A program made the translations under genes and the position numbers. This document shows, one piece after another, positions 11,830-24,613 of a stretch of DNA of 64,000 nucleotides; position 1 is the stretch's first letter, and each line of letters starts with the position of its first letter. Below the pieces are notes generated by a model. That model saw nothing but the letters and a program-made list of their open reading frames with translations, was not told where the DNA came from and ran no database searches. This stretch comes from Anomaloglossus baeobatrachus (lineage: Eukaryota > Chordata > Amphibia > Anura > Aromobatidae). The DNA is taken from assembly GCF_048569485.1 (NCBI RefSeq), contig NC_134356.1, positions 531,724,556-531,788,555 of the forward strand. Direction: 5' to 3'.

Positions 11830-13730
11830 TCAAATGGCGTTCCTTCTCTTCTGAGCCCCGCCATGCGCCTAAACAATTGATTTCCACCACATATGAGGTA
11901 TCATCGTACTCGGGAAAAATTGCACAATACGTTTTATGGTGCATTTTTTCCTGATACCGTTGTAAAAAAAAAAGCTACCTGATTGATGCAAAAATGTTGT
12001 GGTTAAAAAAAAAAACTAAAATAATTTTCACGGTTCAACGTTATCAACTTCTGTGGAGCCCCTGGGGGTGCAAGGGGCTCACCAAACATCTAGATAAATT
12101 CCTTGAGGGGTCTAGTTCCAAAATGGGGTTATTTGTGGGGGGGCACCACTATTTAGGCACCATAGGGGGTCTCCAAACGTGACATGGCGTCTGCTAATGA
12201 TTCCAACTAATTTTGCTGTCAAATGGTGCTCCTTCTCTTCTGAGCCACACCATGTGCCCAAACAATTACTTTCCACCACATGTGAGGTATCTGCATACTC
12301 AGGAGAAATTGCACAATACGTTTTATGGTGCATTTTTTCCTGATACCCTTGTGAAAAAAAAGCTACCTGGTTCAAGTAACATGTTTGTGGTGGAAAAAAA
12401 AAAAGTGTATTCATGGCTCAACATTATCAACGTCTGTGGAGCCCCTTGGGGCTCGCTAAACATCTAGATAAATTCCTTGAGGGGTCTAGTTCCAAAATGG
12501 AGTCACTTGTGGAGGAGTTCCACTGTTTAGGCACCATAGGGGGTCTCCAAACGTGACATGGCGTCCGCTAATGATTCCAACCAATTTTGCTGTCAAATGG
12601 TGCTCCTTCTCTTCTGAGCCCCGCCAAGCGCCCAAACAATTACTTTCCACCACATATGAGGTATCGTCATACTCAGGAAAAAATGCACTATAAATTTCAT
12701 GGTGCATTTTTTCCTGATACCCTTGTGAAAAAAAAGCTAGCTAGTTGAAGCAACAGTTTTGTGGTGAAAATTTTTTTTTTTTTCACGGCTCAACATTATA
12801 AACTTCTGTGATTCCCATAGGTGTTCAAAGTGCTCACCAAACATCTAGAAAAATTATTTGAGGGCTCTAGTTTCCAAAATGAGGTCACTTGTGGGGGAGC
12901 TCCATTGTTTAGGTACCTCAGGGGGTCTTCAAATCCGACATGGCGTCCGCTAATGAGTGCAGCTAATTTTGCACTCAAAAATTCAAATGGCGCTTCTTGC
13001 CTTCCGAGCCCTGCCCATGTCCAAACATTTGATTTCCACCACATATGAGGGATCTGCGTACTCAGTCAGGAGAAAATGCACAATACATTTTGTGCTGCAT
13101 TTTTTCAAAATACCCTTGTGAAAAAAAAGCTACCTAGTTGAAGCAACAGTTTTGTGGTAAAAAAAAAAAAAATCTTTTCACGGCTCAACGTTATAAACTT
13201 CTGTGAAGCCCCCAGGGGTTCAAAGTGCTCACCAAACATCTAGAAAAATTATTTGAGGGCTCTAGTTTCCAAAATGGGGTCATTTGTGGGGAGCTCCATT
13301 GTTTAGGCACCTCAAGGGGTCTTCAAACCCGACATGGCGTCCGCTAATGAGTCCAGCTAATTTTGCGTTCAAAAATTCAAATGGCGCTGCTTCCCTTCCG
13401 AGCTCTGCCGTGCGCCCAAACAATTGATTTTTACCACATATCAGCATACTCAGGAGAAAGTGCACAATAAATTGTATGGTGCACTTTCTCTTTTCTCCCT
13501 TGTGAAAATGAAAATTTTATGGCTAAAGTAACATTTTTGTGTTAAAAAGTAAAATTTTCATTTTTTTCCTTTCACATTGCTTTGGTTCCTGTGAAGCACC
13601 TAAAGGGTTAATAAACTTCTTGGATGGGGTTTTGAGCAGTGTGAGGGGTGCAGTTTTTAGAATGGGGTCACTTTTTGGTATTTTCTGTCACCTCGGCCTC
13701 TCAAAGTCACTTCAAAAGTGATGTGGTCCC
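11830..13730. repeat. About 375-405-bp tandem repeat, about five copies
   Basis: Recognisable anchor blocks recur near 11837, 12224, 12600, 12980 and 13383: a CTTCTCTTCTGAGCCC block, then a TTTCCACCACATATGAGGTAT block, then GTCTCCAAACGTGACATGGC or its variants. Divergence increases toward the right. It is inside the TTAA-flanked element and has no coding potential that I recognise. Confidence 0.88.
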
Positions 13731-14162
13731 TAAAAAAAATTATTTTGTAAATTTTGTTGGAAAAATGAGAAATTGCTGATGAACTTTGACCCCTTCTAAC
13801 TTCCTAACGAAAAAAAAATTTTGTTTCGAAAATTGCGCTGATGTAAAGTAGATATGTGGTAAATTTTATTTAGTAACTATTTTGTGTGACATAACTCTCA
13901 GATTTCTGGGCATAAATTTTCAAAGTTTGAAAAGTGTGAAATTTTCGCAAAATTTCCTAAATTTTCACAAATAAACGCAAAAAATATCGGCCTAAATTTA
14001 CCACTGACATGAAGTACAATATGTCGCGAAAAAACAATCTCAGAATCGCTAGGATCCGTTGAAGCATTCCAGAGTTATAACCTGTCAAAGTGACACTGGT
14101 CAGAATTGCAAAAAATGGCCCGGTCATTAGGGTGTTTTAGTGGCCGGGGGTGAAGGGGTTAA

Positions 14163-15255
14163 TGTGCTGATGGTGGCTCTGGTGATATATTCCTTAACTG
14201 ATGATGGTTCTGGCACTGCAGTCATTGCATTGATAGTGGTTCTAATTAATAATTCCTGCATTGATTATGTGGCTCTGTATTCATGTACTGATGGTAGTTA
14301 TGGTGCTGCATTCATGTACTAATGGCAGTTGTGGTTATGTATTCATGTACTGATGATGATTCTGATGCTGTTTTGCTATACCAAGTGTGGTTCTGGTGCT
14401 GTATTCATGTATAGATGGAGGTTTTGATTATGTTTTTATATACTAGTGATGATTATAGTTCTGTAATCATGTACTGATTGTGGCTCCAGTACTATATTCA
14501 TGTACAGATGGTGTCTCTGTTGATATATTCCTGAAATGATGATAGTTCTGGTGCTGCAGTAATGTACTGACAATGTATTCCTCTACTGATTATGTGGTTT
14601 TAGTTCGGTATTAATGTACTGATTGGTCTGGTGCTATATTCAAGTACTGATGTCAGCTTTGGTGACATATTCATGTACTGATGATGATTCTGATGCTGTG
14701 TTTCAATACTGTTGATGGCAAAGGTTTTGTATTTATGTACTGATGGTAGTTCTGATGCTGTATTCATGTACTGATGATGATTCTGATGCTTATTTTGTAT
14801 GCTGATGATGGTCTGGTGCTGTATTCATGTATTTATAATGGTTCTGCTGCTGTATTCATGTACTGATTGCGGTTTTAATGATTAATGTATTGATGATGAT
14901 TATGGTTCCTTAATCATATAATGATGGTGATTCTCGTGCTGTATTCATGTACTGATGGCAGTTTTAGTGGTGTATTAATGCACTGATGGTGGCTCTGGTG
15001 ATATATTTCTTAACTGATGATGGTAAACGTGCTGCAGTCATGTACTGATGGTGGTTCTGATAACATATTCCTGCAGTGATTATGTAGTTCTGGTTCTGTA
15101 TTCAGCTACTGATGGTGGTGCTAATCCTAAGTTGATGTACTGATGGCAGTTGTAGCGATATATTTATGTACTGATGATGATTCTGATGCTGTTTTTTTAC
15201 ACTGATGATAGCTCTGATACTGTATTCATATACTGATATTCATTCTGATTCTGTA
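14163..15255. repeat. 31-bp minisatellite, right part
   Basis: About 35 degenerate units, many exactly 31 bp, for example four consecutive units around 14288-14412. The core is CTGATGGTGGTTCTGGTGCT plus GTATTCATGTA. It continues the array at 10065-10318. A related short array occurs at 41045-41218. Confidence 0.9.
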
Positions 15256-15689
15256 CACACGTAGCAATGTCAAATAATGTTCTATGTTCCAAAAAAATGT
15301 ACCTTTATTTCTTATTACCTTTTTATTTTAAGGGTGCGGAAGAGGTAAGTAACTGGATGTTGCCTGCAAAAATGGTCAGTCTGAAAAGGAGTATGATTTC
15401 CCTCACATAAACAGGAAACCTATTTTTAAAATGTTGAATCTCACTCCTTTCCAATGCCACATGAGATTCCTACCTAAAACGTCAGTCCTGGAAACACTGC
15501 AGAGGAGGTTGGAGTGTGTGAGAAGTGGGCTCAGTCAGGAGCAAAGTCAGCTTCACACACAGTAGATGTCAGCTATGTTACCCAGCTAGCATCTATCTCT
15601 AATAGCAGTAGCTGGAACTAAACTCTGAACCCTGCTGTTAACCTTCTTCCATATGCCATGTAGGGGAAACAGCTTGCATATGGAAGAAG
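15256..15689. other. No gene recognised; short hairpin at its end
   Basis: A 14-bp inverted pair, CTTCTTCCATATGC and GCATATGGAAGAAG, lies near 15645-15690. Otherwise no feature is visible. Confidence 0.45.
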
Positions 15690-16435
15690 GTGCTCTGGTT
15701 AGTGGAACTAAGCTACAACCTTTTTGGGCTAACTACGAAATGCTATGTGTGGGGTGAACTAAGACTGCACATCTGCCTGAAAACACCGCCCCTACCAACG
15801 AGCATGGTGACGGCAGTATCATGCTATAGGATCCTTTTCTTCAGCAGGGACAGGGAAGCTGGTCAAAGATGATGGGAAGATAAATGAGCTACCTACAAGG
15901 CAATCCTGATGGAAAACCTGCTATAGGCTGCAAAAGGCTTGAAACTGGAGTGTAGGTTCATCTTACAGCAGGATAACAACTTTAAACATACTGCCATAGC
16001 TACAATGGAATAGTTTAGATCAAAGCATATTCATTCAATTGTTTAAATGGCCCAAAGTCCAGACATAAATCCCATTGAGAATCTGTGGCAAGACTTGAAT
16101 ATTGCTGTTCACAGACTCCTCAATCCATTCTCACCGAGCTACAGCTATTTTACAAAGAATAAAAGGGAAACATTTTAGGCTTTAGATGTGCAAAGCAGGT
16201 AGAGACATCCCCCAAAAGAATTACAGCGAAAGGTGTTCCTACAAAGTATTGACTCAGGGGGGCTGAATACAAATGAACATCACAATTTTCAGATTTATAT
16301 TTACAAAATATTTAGAAAACCATGTATACTTGGTACTTTGTGTTGGTATATACCAATAAAAGAACATTTAAATTTGTGGATGTAATGTGAAAAAATGTTC
16401 ATGGACTATGAATATTTCAAGGCACTGTATATGTG
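15690..16435 (+). mobile_element. Tc1-like transposon remnant, 3' part
   Basis: The plus strand carries broken transposase fragments. QQDNNFKHTA near 15970 is the second catalytic Asp block, and SPDINPIENLWQDL near 16060 holds the third acid. The frame is interrupted between and after them. The right end, with TTCATGGACTATGAATATTTC and AAGGCACTGTA near 16432, resembles a Tc1 terminal repeat. The left end and the N-terminal DNA-binding domain were not found. Confidence 0.8.
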
Positions 16436-16474
16436 GGCATTTGCATATTTAATTATCAGTGTTTGTGTGTGTTA

Positions 16475-17063
16475 GGTTCCCTTCACACGTCAGTGATTCT
16501 GGTACGTATGTTACTGTTTTTATACGTACCAGAATCACAGACATATGCCGACTCATTAAAATCAATGGGTCTGCGCACACATCAGTGATTTCTCACTAAT
16601 CGTGTTTCTGTGCAGTGTACACGTTTATCCATGTGTTCCGCACAGAGACAAATCTGTTTTTCTCAGGCATCACTGATGTCACACAGACCACACAGTGGTG
16701 TGATCCATTTAACACGTACCAGAAAACACACGAGCCTGTCTCAAGCAATGCTGTCTCCGGACGCTGCTGTCTCCTGCTTCCAGGCCGGCTAATTATGCTC
16801 ATTAATATTCACTGCACTGTGATCCGGAAGTAACAGCAGAGGGGAGACAGCGGCGGCTGGAGACTGCAGTGCGGTAAATATCAGCACCACGGACAGCAGG
16901 AGCGTGGACAGATGAATATAGAAATGCCTGATCTCTTTGTGCTATCACGGATACCACACGGAAAACACACGTGTGCCAAAATCATGGTACACGGAAGGCC
17001 ATATGCGTATTTAACACATCAGTGAAAAATGTGTGTGTTTTTCACTGACGTGTGAAAGAGGCC
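16475..17063. mobile_element. PIF/Harbinger-like nonautonomous element
   Basis: The left end is GGTTCCCTTCACACGTCAGTG minus its last base; the right end CACTGACGTGTGAAAGAGGCC is its inverse with changes. TTA lies at 16472-16474 and 17064-17066. An internal GCTTCCAGGCCGGC block recurs in the truncated relative at 23605. No protein is encoded. Confidence 0.8.
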
Positions 17064-17890
17064 TTAGCGTGTAAACATATCAGTTTTATTGTGTATGTTT
17101 TTCTGTGTTAAATGGGGTGTCTATTAGTAAATATGTACTGTATGTGTGTGTAAATGTATTTGTGAATTAATATATTTTCGCTGCATTTATAGCCCTTTAA
17201 AGGATTTTTCTTCTTTATTTCAGATATACCCATCTTTCCGCAGGTCGAACTCTGCCTCCCCATTAGTACCCCATTTTTTGCTGACAGGCTGCAGCAATAG
17301 TATTATAAGTAGACATCACTTGACTGCTGCAGCCAATTACTAGGCTTGGAGGTAATGATGAGGTATTCAATCCAAAAAATGTAAGCCTAATGATTCCATG
17401 TAACGCTCATGTAAGTTGTAGTCAATATGTGATCACTACAGTGTATCACCAAATGGTGGAGCAGAAATGGAGAGGCAGCATTTGAACTGCAGATAATGAA
17501 TATAACTTAGTATTTTATCTTATATTACTGCAACCCTATGGAATTAACAAAAGTCCTTGGAAAATAATTTGTTCACATAAAGTTTACAACCTCTGTTTAA
17601 CATATCCACCAGATCTATAGGTTAAAGGGGTTTCCCGGACCAGAACAAATTTTCAGCAAGGATTGTAGCATGCCAAATCCTAATAGTGTGTAATATATTC
17701 ACTGTCAGAAATCGACTCTGCTTGCCAGTTCCAGTGGTCGTCATGTGAACCCTTATATGTGATTTTCATACGTTTACGTGCCATCTGGCTTCTCTTCTTG
17801 CTTCTCTGAATGAAGCAGGGCCTGTAGTTTTTCATTGAACATTGAGAAAATAAGGAAGCGCAACAAGTCAATACACAACTATGCAAATTC
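17064..17890. other. No gene recognised; short repeat debris
   Basis: A GGTTAAAGGGGTTTCCCGG block near 17620 looks like the end of a short interspersed element. No partner end was identified and no exon is supported. Confidence 0.4.
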
Positions 17891-18930
17891 CATATGAACT
17901 CTCATTTGACGAGTGCCACTATTCTGTTGTGCATAACATTCTGTAATGTTCTGCCATGCTCTCCTGCAAAGCCCGTATATGTTGCCTTGGTGCAGAGCGT
18001 TTTAAAGGATGAATGCTCTGCTGGTTATTTCACAGCACAGGGTTTCACGCTGTTCCTGGGAGGTGCTCTCGCAGATGCTTCTCATTTCCGGTGATTGCTC
18101 TGCTTCTTTACAGACCGTATTAGCTCAGGATGCTGCCAGTCATACTTGATGCTTACAGTTGGTTCCCATGGTGCTCAGTGTTCAGATCTTGGTCTCTCGA
18201 CTCTGGACTGCTGTTTGCTCGTCTCTGCCTGTCTTCTCCTGTTTCTGTTGTGACTTCCCGGCTTCTGACCTTGAACTTCCTCCTGATCATGTAATCGCCT
18301 GCTCCCTATATTCTGTACATACACTCCTGTATGTTCTTTTTATGGCCGACATGGTCCTCATATTCAATATACAATAGAGTTCACGGGGTGACTTTTGTTA
18401 CACATGTTGTACCATCTGCTCTTGTATATATTTATATGCCTGTGGTTTCCGGCAATTTTGCCCATTTCTACCATGTATATAACTACTTCAATCTACTATG
18501 TATACAATGAATAAATATATGGTTCCTAAGTGATTGACTTTTTATCCACCGGGAGTTCTGTAATCGGTGTCTCTTGGATTGTGCCGCTCACCATTTACCT
18601 TAATAAAGCTTTTTTCACTTTGCAATTGGGCTTCTGGTCGTTCCTTCCTCTTTTTTTTGGTTCTTACTTACCACGACTTGCCCTAGTCCTTTCCAAACCT
18701 ATACTTATTGATTCTCTTTGCTACAGTATGTATTTAATATCGCTAACATGGATTGGTTGAGAGTTGTTCTTAATACACTACTGTAACCCTGACCTTCGGC
18801 TTGTATCTCAACCTCGTCTTTGTTTGCCTCCCGTGTACTGTCGTGCCCTTCTGGTTTATGATCTCAGCCTGTCTGACTACCTCTCCATTCTCTGCATACT
18901 AGTAGAGTATAGCGCCACCTTGTGACAGTG
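17891..18930. repeat. Probable interspersed repeat, unclassified
   Basis: About 1 kb of sequence rich in CTG, TCTC and CCTGACC blocks, with AATAAA-like sites at 18509 and 18601. The texture resembles an LTR or LINE 3' region, but I could not identify termini, target duplications or coding domains. Treated as a low-confidence repeat. Confidence 0.3.
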
Positions 18931-19335
18931 ATCACAGCGAACACTCAAACCACTTAAGATGTGTATAGAAGGAGGTGCCAAACTGAATTTTTGCTCCAGG
19001 TGCAGGAAAACCTATACGTGCTCCTACTTAAGGGGTTAATGATATAGAACAGTAAAAATATTTCCTTATATTAATGACATTTATTACATCAACTTTGTTT
19101 TACCAATATAAGTTTACTTAGATATAAATTAAGATGAGAATATAAAGTAATACTTACAAAATGACACATGGAAGTAATATCAAATATATTTATTCATGCT
19201 CTGATACCCATGAAAACATACAAAATCTTTCATTTCATGCCAAGTACTATTCTTGGAGTGAAGACAGTTGTCAATGATTGGTTTCCTTGTGATAAGTTGA
19301 AGATGGAGCTGAACAACAGTAACTTTTGTCAGTTA
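18931..19335. other. No feature recognised
   Basis: AT-rich intergenic sequence; no exon, repeat end or RNA gene is visible. Confidence 0.5.
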
Positions 19336-19906
19336 AGGCTACTTTACACACTGCGATATCGGTCCCGATATCGCTAATGTGGGTACCCACCCCCATCTGT
19401 TGCGCGACACGGGCAAATCGCTGCCCGTGCCGCACAACATCGCCCAGACCTGTTACACTACTTACCTGCCCGGCGACGTCGCTGTGACCGGCGAACCGCC
19501 TCCTTTCTAAGGGGGCGGTCCGTGCGGCGTCACAGCGACGTCACTGAGCGGCCGCCCAATAGCAGCGGAGGGGTGGAGATGAGCGGGACGTAACATCCCG
19601 CCCACCTCCTTCCTTCCTCATAGCGGCTGGGAGGCAGGTAAGGAGAGCTTCCTCGTTCCTGCGGCGTCACACATAGTGATGTGTGCTGCCGCAGGAGCGA
19701 CGAACTACATCGTTACTGCTGCATTAACGATAATCGAGAATGGACCCCCATGTCACCGATGAGCGATTTTGCACGTTTTTGCAACGATGCAAAATCGCTC
19801 ATCGGTGTCACACGCAGCAACATCGCTAATGCGGCCGGATGTGCGTGACAAATTCCGTGACCCCAACGACTCCGCATTAGCGATGTCGCAGCGTGTAAAG
19901 CCCCCT
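19336..19906. mobile_element. PIF/Harbinger-like element, GCGACATCGC group
   Basis: Terminal inverted repeats AGGCTACTTTACACACTGCG and CGCAGCGTGTAAAGCCCCCT are flanked by TTA on both sides. The interior has GGCGGTCCGTGCGGCGTCAC and CCCGCCCACCTCCTTCCTTC blocks shared with the copies at 20280, 24614, 52079 and 63446. There is no transposase. Confidence 0.85.
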
Positions 19907-20279
19907 TTAGTCTATAGATTGAATACATATACGTTGTCACCATCAATAATATAGCACATTTATTTCTTATTAGGTGGCAGCACTGAGCAGGAAACCTTCC
20001 AGTTTTTAGACTTGCATGGTAGTTTTAACACGCACTTGTGATATTAGGTTAAAATGTACTCATAATACTTTGCAAAACTGGTAATACGCACATACCTACC
20101 AATATTCTTGCCATACAAGAAGTAGATATTGTTGTATATGGTGGTTGGACCCTCACAAGTTCTTTGGAACAACAATGCGATTAGCAAAAATCTTACAGTT
20201 TAATGTGTCATCTGATTTTTTTTTTTTTGCCTTCCTCTGGATCAACATGTTAGACTACGGGTTGAACTAGTTGGACTTA
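19907..20279. other. No feature recognised between two elements
   Basis: About 370 bp of AT-rich sequence between two Harbinger-like copies, with a T-run near 20218. No exon or repeat end is visible. Confidence 0.5.
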
Positions 20280-20868
20280 GGGGTACTTTGCACGCTGCGA
20301 CATCGCAAGCCGATGCTGCAATGCCAAGCGATAGTCCCCGCCCCCGTCGCAGCTGCGATATCCTTGTGATAGCTGCCGTAGCGAACATTATCGCTACAGC
20401 AGCTTCACATGGACTCGCCTGTCCTGGGACGTCGCTCTGGCCGGCGACCCGACTCCTTATTAAGGGGGCGGGTCATGCGGCGTCACAGCGACGTCACACG
20501 GCAGGCGGCCAATAGGAGCGGAGGGGCGGAGATGAGCGGGATGTAAACATCCCGCCCACCTCCTTCCTTCCGCATATCCTACGGAAGCCGCGGTGACGCC
20601 GGTAGGAGATGTTCCTCGCTCCTGTGGCTTCACACACAGCGATGTGTGCTGCCGCAGTACCGAGGAACAACATCGGACCGTCGCGTCAGCGTAATTATGG
20701 ATTGCGCCGACGCTGCACCGATGATACGATTACGACGCTTTTGCACTCGTTAATCGTATCATCGAACCTTTACACACTACGATGTCGCATGCGATGCCGG
20801 AAGTACGTCATTTTCAATTTGACCCCACCGACATCGCACCTGCGATGTCGTAGTGTGCAAAGCCCGCC
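20280..20868. mobile_element. PIF/Harbinger-like element, GCGACATCGC group
   Basis: It begins GGGGTACTTTGCACGCTGCG and ends CGTAGTGTGCAAAGCCCGCC, with TTA at 20277-20279 and 20869-20871. It shares its interior with the neighbouring copy at 19336 but differs enough to be an independent insertion rather than a local duplication. Confidence 0.83.
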
Positions 20869-21701
20869 TTAGAGTCTCCCTTCAACCTTAAAAAACTATG
20901 ATAATATGATTTTATCTTCTGACTTTGGCTCTGATTTCTATCTCAGCAAGGATGGGTGCGCATGATCATCTCCTGCTCGATTCACATGGGGCTCAGAGCC
21001 CTGCATTCCGGGATTGGTGGGTGGGGTCGGACCCAATTATAGGGAATAATTTCCAAACTTGAGGATAGGCCTTTAAATAAGTTATCCAATTTCAGGGGAA
21101 AAAAAAAGCAAGCTGATGTTATAAAATAAAAAAATAACACTACATATTTCACTCATGTGAAATTGAGATACTCCTGTGGTTCCTGCCAGAATGTGACCTC
21201 TGCAGTCAACAGTAGCCTCAGTGGGTACAGGCGGTGCTACTGACGTCACCGTTTAGTGCCGGGTCATGATGCCAATAAGAACAGCATGTGATAGCTGAGG
21301 CCAGAAATTTGCTGCAGTGTCATATGACTGGGACCACCATAGTATCTGCAATCGACTGCCAGGGGATTGAAGAGGGGATCAGTAAGGGTTTTTTAAATAA
21401 TATTATTTCATAACTTGGCCTCTCTTTCCACATATTTTACAACAACTGGACAACTCCTTTAACTTTGAGGCATATTGCTTTCAATTTCTATTTTACTAAG
21501 TATGTAAATCACAACAGAGCTTTCACTGTCAGCAAAATATTGTGTTTTACTGTAGAAAACGGCCTGGTGCTGGTTATATTGGCTCCAATTACATATATTA
21601 GTATAGGTGTAGATGACATTCCGAGCCTCGCTATTCTTCTGTGAAAAATAGATAAAAGGAGTATGGCCAGAGAAGACATCAATCACCCATTTACAGAATT
21701 A
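20869..21701. other. No gene recognised
   Basis: Mixed AT-rich sequence. A GAGGATAGGCCTTTAAATA block near 21060 resembles debris of a short interspersed element. No exon is supported. Confidence 0.4.
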
Positions 21702-22019
21702 GGTTGGGGTCACATTAGTGTATAGCGTCTGATGGGAGAGCTTCATCTCCTCCATTGCCCGTCTCTACGTATATTGGACTGTCCTGATGACATCTGAGTG
21801 CACTCCGATATTTTACACACAGCCATAGACTTGTATGGGTGTGTGTGATCCGAAATACACTGCCAATCGCAACATGCTATAATTTTTTGCTCATGCCAAT
21901 TTGGCATGAGAGAAAAATCACAGATCTGCTCTGCCTCATTGACTAACATTGGTCCGAGTACGATGTGAGATTTTCTCGCATTGCACTTGTCTGATTTTAA
22001 TGCTCATGTGAGCGAGCCC
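21702..22019. mobile_element. PIF/Harbinger-like short element
   Basis: It starts GGTTGGGGTCACATTAGTG and ends CTCATGTGAGCGAGCCC, inverted in part, with TTA at 21699-21701 and 22020-22022. It is 318 bp and noncoding. Confidence 0.7.
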
Positions 22020-22605
22020 TTAAATATCTACCGATAAGCCATCCCCATCACCAGAGTGTGAGTACCAGTTATCCACTCATCCTCACTGAGGTCATATACT
22101 TTTGCTCCTTTCATGTCTATGCTCCACACAAGTAGTTGAGTACAAAATTCAGCTATTTCAAGAGGTTCCTTAGACATGCACAGTCACGGTACTGCATTCA
22201 ATTTAACCACAGTGAAGAGTATCAAGACCCCCAATCTAATGATTGTCAGGGGTCCTACAGGTGGGGCCATAATGATCAGACATTTATTACATATCTTTTG
22301 GATAGGTAAATAATGTCTTTCATGGGTACACCCTTTTAATGTCAGAAAAACAGGAGCAGATGCTATATTCACACAGGGAATAGGCGACTTCCTGGTTGTT
22401 GCAACCTAAAATTGGGCATGTAACTACTTTTAACCACTTCAAGGTTTCCAAATTGTGAAGTGGTTAAAAGATGTAACATCTGCACAGATGCAAAAGACAG
22501 GACACCTGCACAGCAATGTCATTTTATGGGGCACTTTTCCAGCACTTGTTCAGGTGGATTACGCGCAGAATCAACTTGAAAAGATGTTATATGCATACAG
22601 CCTAA

Positions 22606-23238
22606 GGCCTCTGCCACATTCACGTGAAATTCACGCACGTGCCGAGAGACACGTATTTCCCCTGCGTGTTGCGTGCAGGTAAGTACGTGTCTCTGGTACG
22701 TGCGGGCCACGTGTGTTCTATGTGTGCTATCCGCGATAGCACACGTAGAAAAGGTAATTATTATACTCACCTGGTCCTTCCTGATGTCCGCGCTGCTGTC
22801 CGTGGTGCTGATCCTCGGTCTCCAGCCCTCCCGTCTCCCCGCTGCTGCTGCTGCCAGACAGTGAAGTGAATATTCAATGAGAATAATGAGCGGCGGTCGG
22901 CAGCAAGAGGCAGCAGCGGCAGAGACAGGAGGGCAGGAGAAGGTGAATTAATGTTTTTTTTATTTTTCACTGACACGTGTGTTTTCTCCGGCGCGTGTCA
23001 CACGGGACTGCATCCACACTACACCCGTGTAGTACGGGTGCGGGCCGTGTGACACCTGTGCTGCCGGCGAAAAAACGGACATGTCAGCGCTTTGAAAAAC
23101 GCACACACGTACAAACGCACACGGACACACGTTCCGTGTGGTTTTACGTGTGTGTGCCTGCTACCATAGGGTAGCATTGCTGTACGTGTCTCCGTGCCGC
23201 CGGTACGTGTAAAAAATGACAAACACGTGCCGGAGGCC
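22606..23238. mobile_element. PIF/Harbinger-like element
   Basis: Ends GGCCTCTGCCACATTCACGTG (minus its last base) and CACGTGCCGGAGGCC are inverted, with TAA at 22603-22605 and 23239-23241. The interior is rich in ACGTGT and ACACGTG palindromes. No protein is encoded. Confidence 0.8.
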
Positions 23239-23604
23239 TAACAGAAATGAACAATAAACATTTTTGTTGCGCTTTTCTCACAATGGACTCAAAGCGCATC
23301 ATTAAACTGTCTTTGCGCATCATTAAACTGTCTTCACTCTCTACAGCAAGCAATCACAGTGCAGCTTTCATTTTGTCTTCTGCTTATGAAAAATTAAAGC
23401 TATACTGTAATTCAGTGTTTTTTAGTGTTTTTCTGTTAGATCGTTTTCAAGACTTTGCAGTGTGTTCATACAATGAGGTTTCCTTGTGGGTTTTGTTTTT
23501 TTTTTCTTAATCACCAACCAAACTGCAACAATTTTACGGTAAATTTAGAAAACTGAAGCAAAGAACACAAGCTTAGTACACTGAACAAAAATATAAATGT
23601 AGTC

Positions 23605-23826
23605 TGCTGTCTCCTGCTTCCAGGCCGGCTAATTATGCTCACAAATATTCACTGCACCATGACCTGAAAGTAACAGCAGCGGTGAGACAGCAGACCTGTA
23701 TACATCAGCACCACGGAGAGCAGCGGTGTGGACCGGTGAGTATAGGAGTGCCTAATCTTCTTGTTCTATCACGGATAGCAAACAGAGAACACACATGCGC
23801 CAAAATCACAAACGTGTGAAAAAGGC
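23605..23826. mobile_element. Truncated relative of the 16475 element
   Basis: The opening block CTGCTTCCAGGCCGGCTAAT is shared with 16775 onward, and the end ACGTGTGAAAAAGGCC matches that family's right terminus. The left terminus is missing. Confidence 0.65.
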
Positions 23827-23971
23827 CTAACACAGATTTAGACAAATTTGTGAACAATATTTGAGAGAAAATGCCTTTTGTGTACATAGAAAAAGTCTAA
23901 GATCTGTTCAGCTCATGAAAACTAGGAGAAAAAAAATTAATTACATTTATATTTTTGTTCAGTGTATAGAC

Positions 23972-24156
23972 TAGTGTTGCCCAACTCTAGTCTTCAAGGC
24001 CACAAACAGTGCATATTTTTAGGATTTCCTTAGTATTACACAGGTATTAGAATCATCACCTGTGTAGGTGATTAAATTATCAGCTGTGCAATACTAAGGA
24101 AATCCTGAAAACATACACTGTTGATTGGGCTTGAGGACAGGAGTTGGGGAGCACTA
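23972..24156. mobile_element. 185-bp hAT-type MITE
   Basis: The ends TAGTGTTGCCCAACTC and GAGTTGGGGAGCACTA are inverted. A perfect octamer GTATAGAC flanks both sides (23964-23971 and 24157-24164). The two halves form a near-palindrome around AGGATTTCCTTAGTATT. It has no coding capacity. Confidence 0.9.
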
Positions 24157-24613
24157 GTATAGACTACATGCTGGAGCTTCAGTCTGACTCCTCCGCCACC
24201 TGCTTGAGGTAGGTTGCACCCTGTCAGCTGGGATCTATACAGAGGAACATGGAGGGTGGAGTTGCTTGCAGAGATGTCTGACTGCTGCCAGTTGGCATTT
24301 AGTTGGTGATTATATCATCCTATATTTCAAAGGAAATAAAAAGACGACTCTATTTCTGCACATGAGCACATGAACTAGACTAGTTCTCAGATTGGAGATC
24401 ACATGACTTAGTTGTCAGTTTATGAAAGGGGGAAATATATTAATGTAACTGAGCTAGGATTAAACAAATTACACAGTCAGAACATTACTGAAGAGTGACT
24501 GCGCTTTATATGTACAAACAATATTTGTTGGGAGTACTACATTAAAGGGAGCCTGGTATGAGATATGCATAGTACCTAGCAGTGTTTGTAAGGTATGTTT
24601 TCCTTCTCTCTTA

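Larger units (their letters stand above)
10323..14158. mobile_element. TTAA-flanked nonautonomous DNA element (piggyBac/Kolobok type)
   Basis: The ends are CCCCTTCACGACC and, inverted, CCCCTTCACCCCC. TTAA lies on both sides, at 10319-10322 and 14159-14162. Exact TTAA duplication is characteristic of piggyBac and Kolobok superfamilies; the sequence does not decide between them. No frame encodes a recognisable transposase over 3.8 kb. The interior holds two tandem arrays, listed separately, plus a C/T-rich segment (about 10950-11180). Confidence 0.85.

Noticed and set aside
17891-18930. A possible full LTR
   Set aside because: Poly(A)-like signals are present but there are no TG...CA edges or target duplication; kept only as an unclassified repeat.
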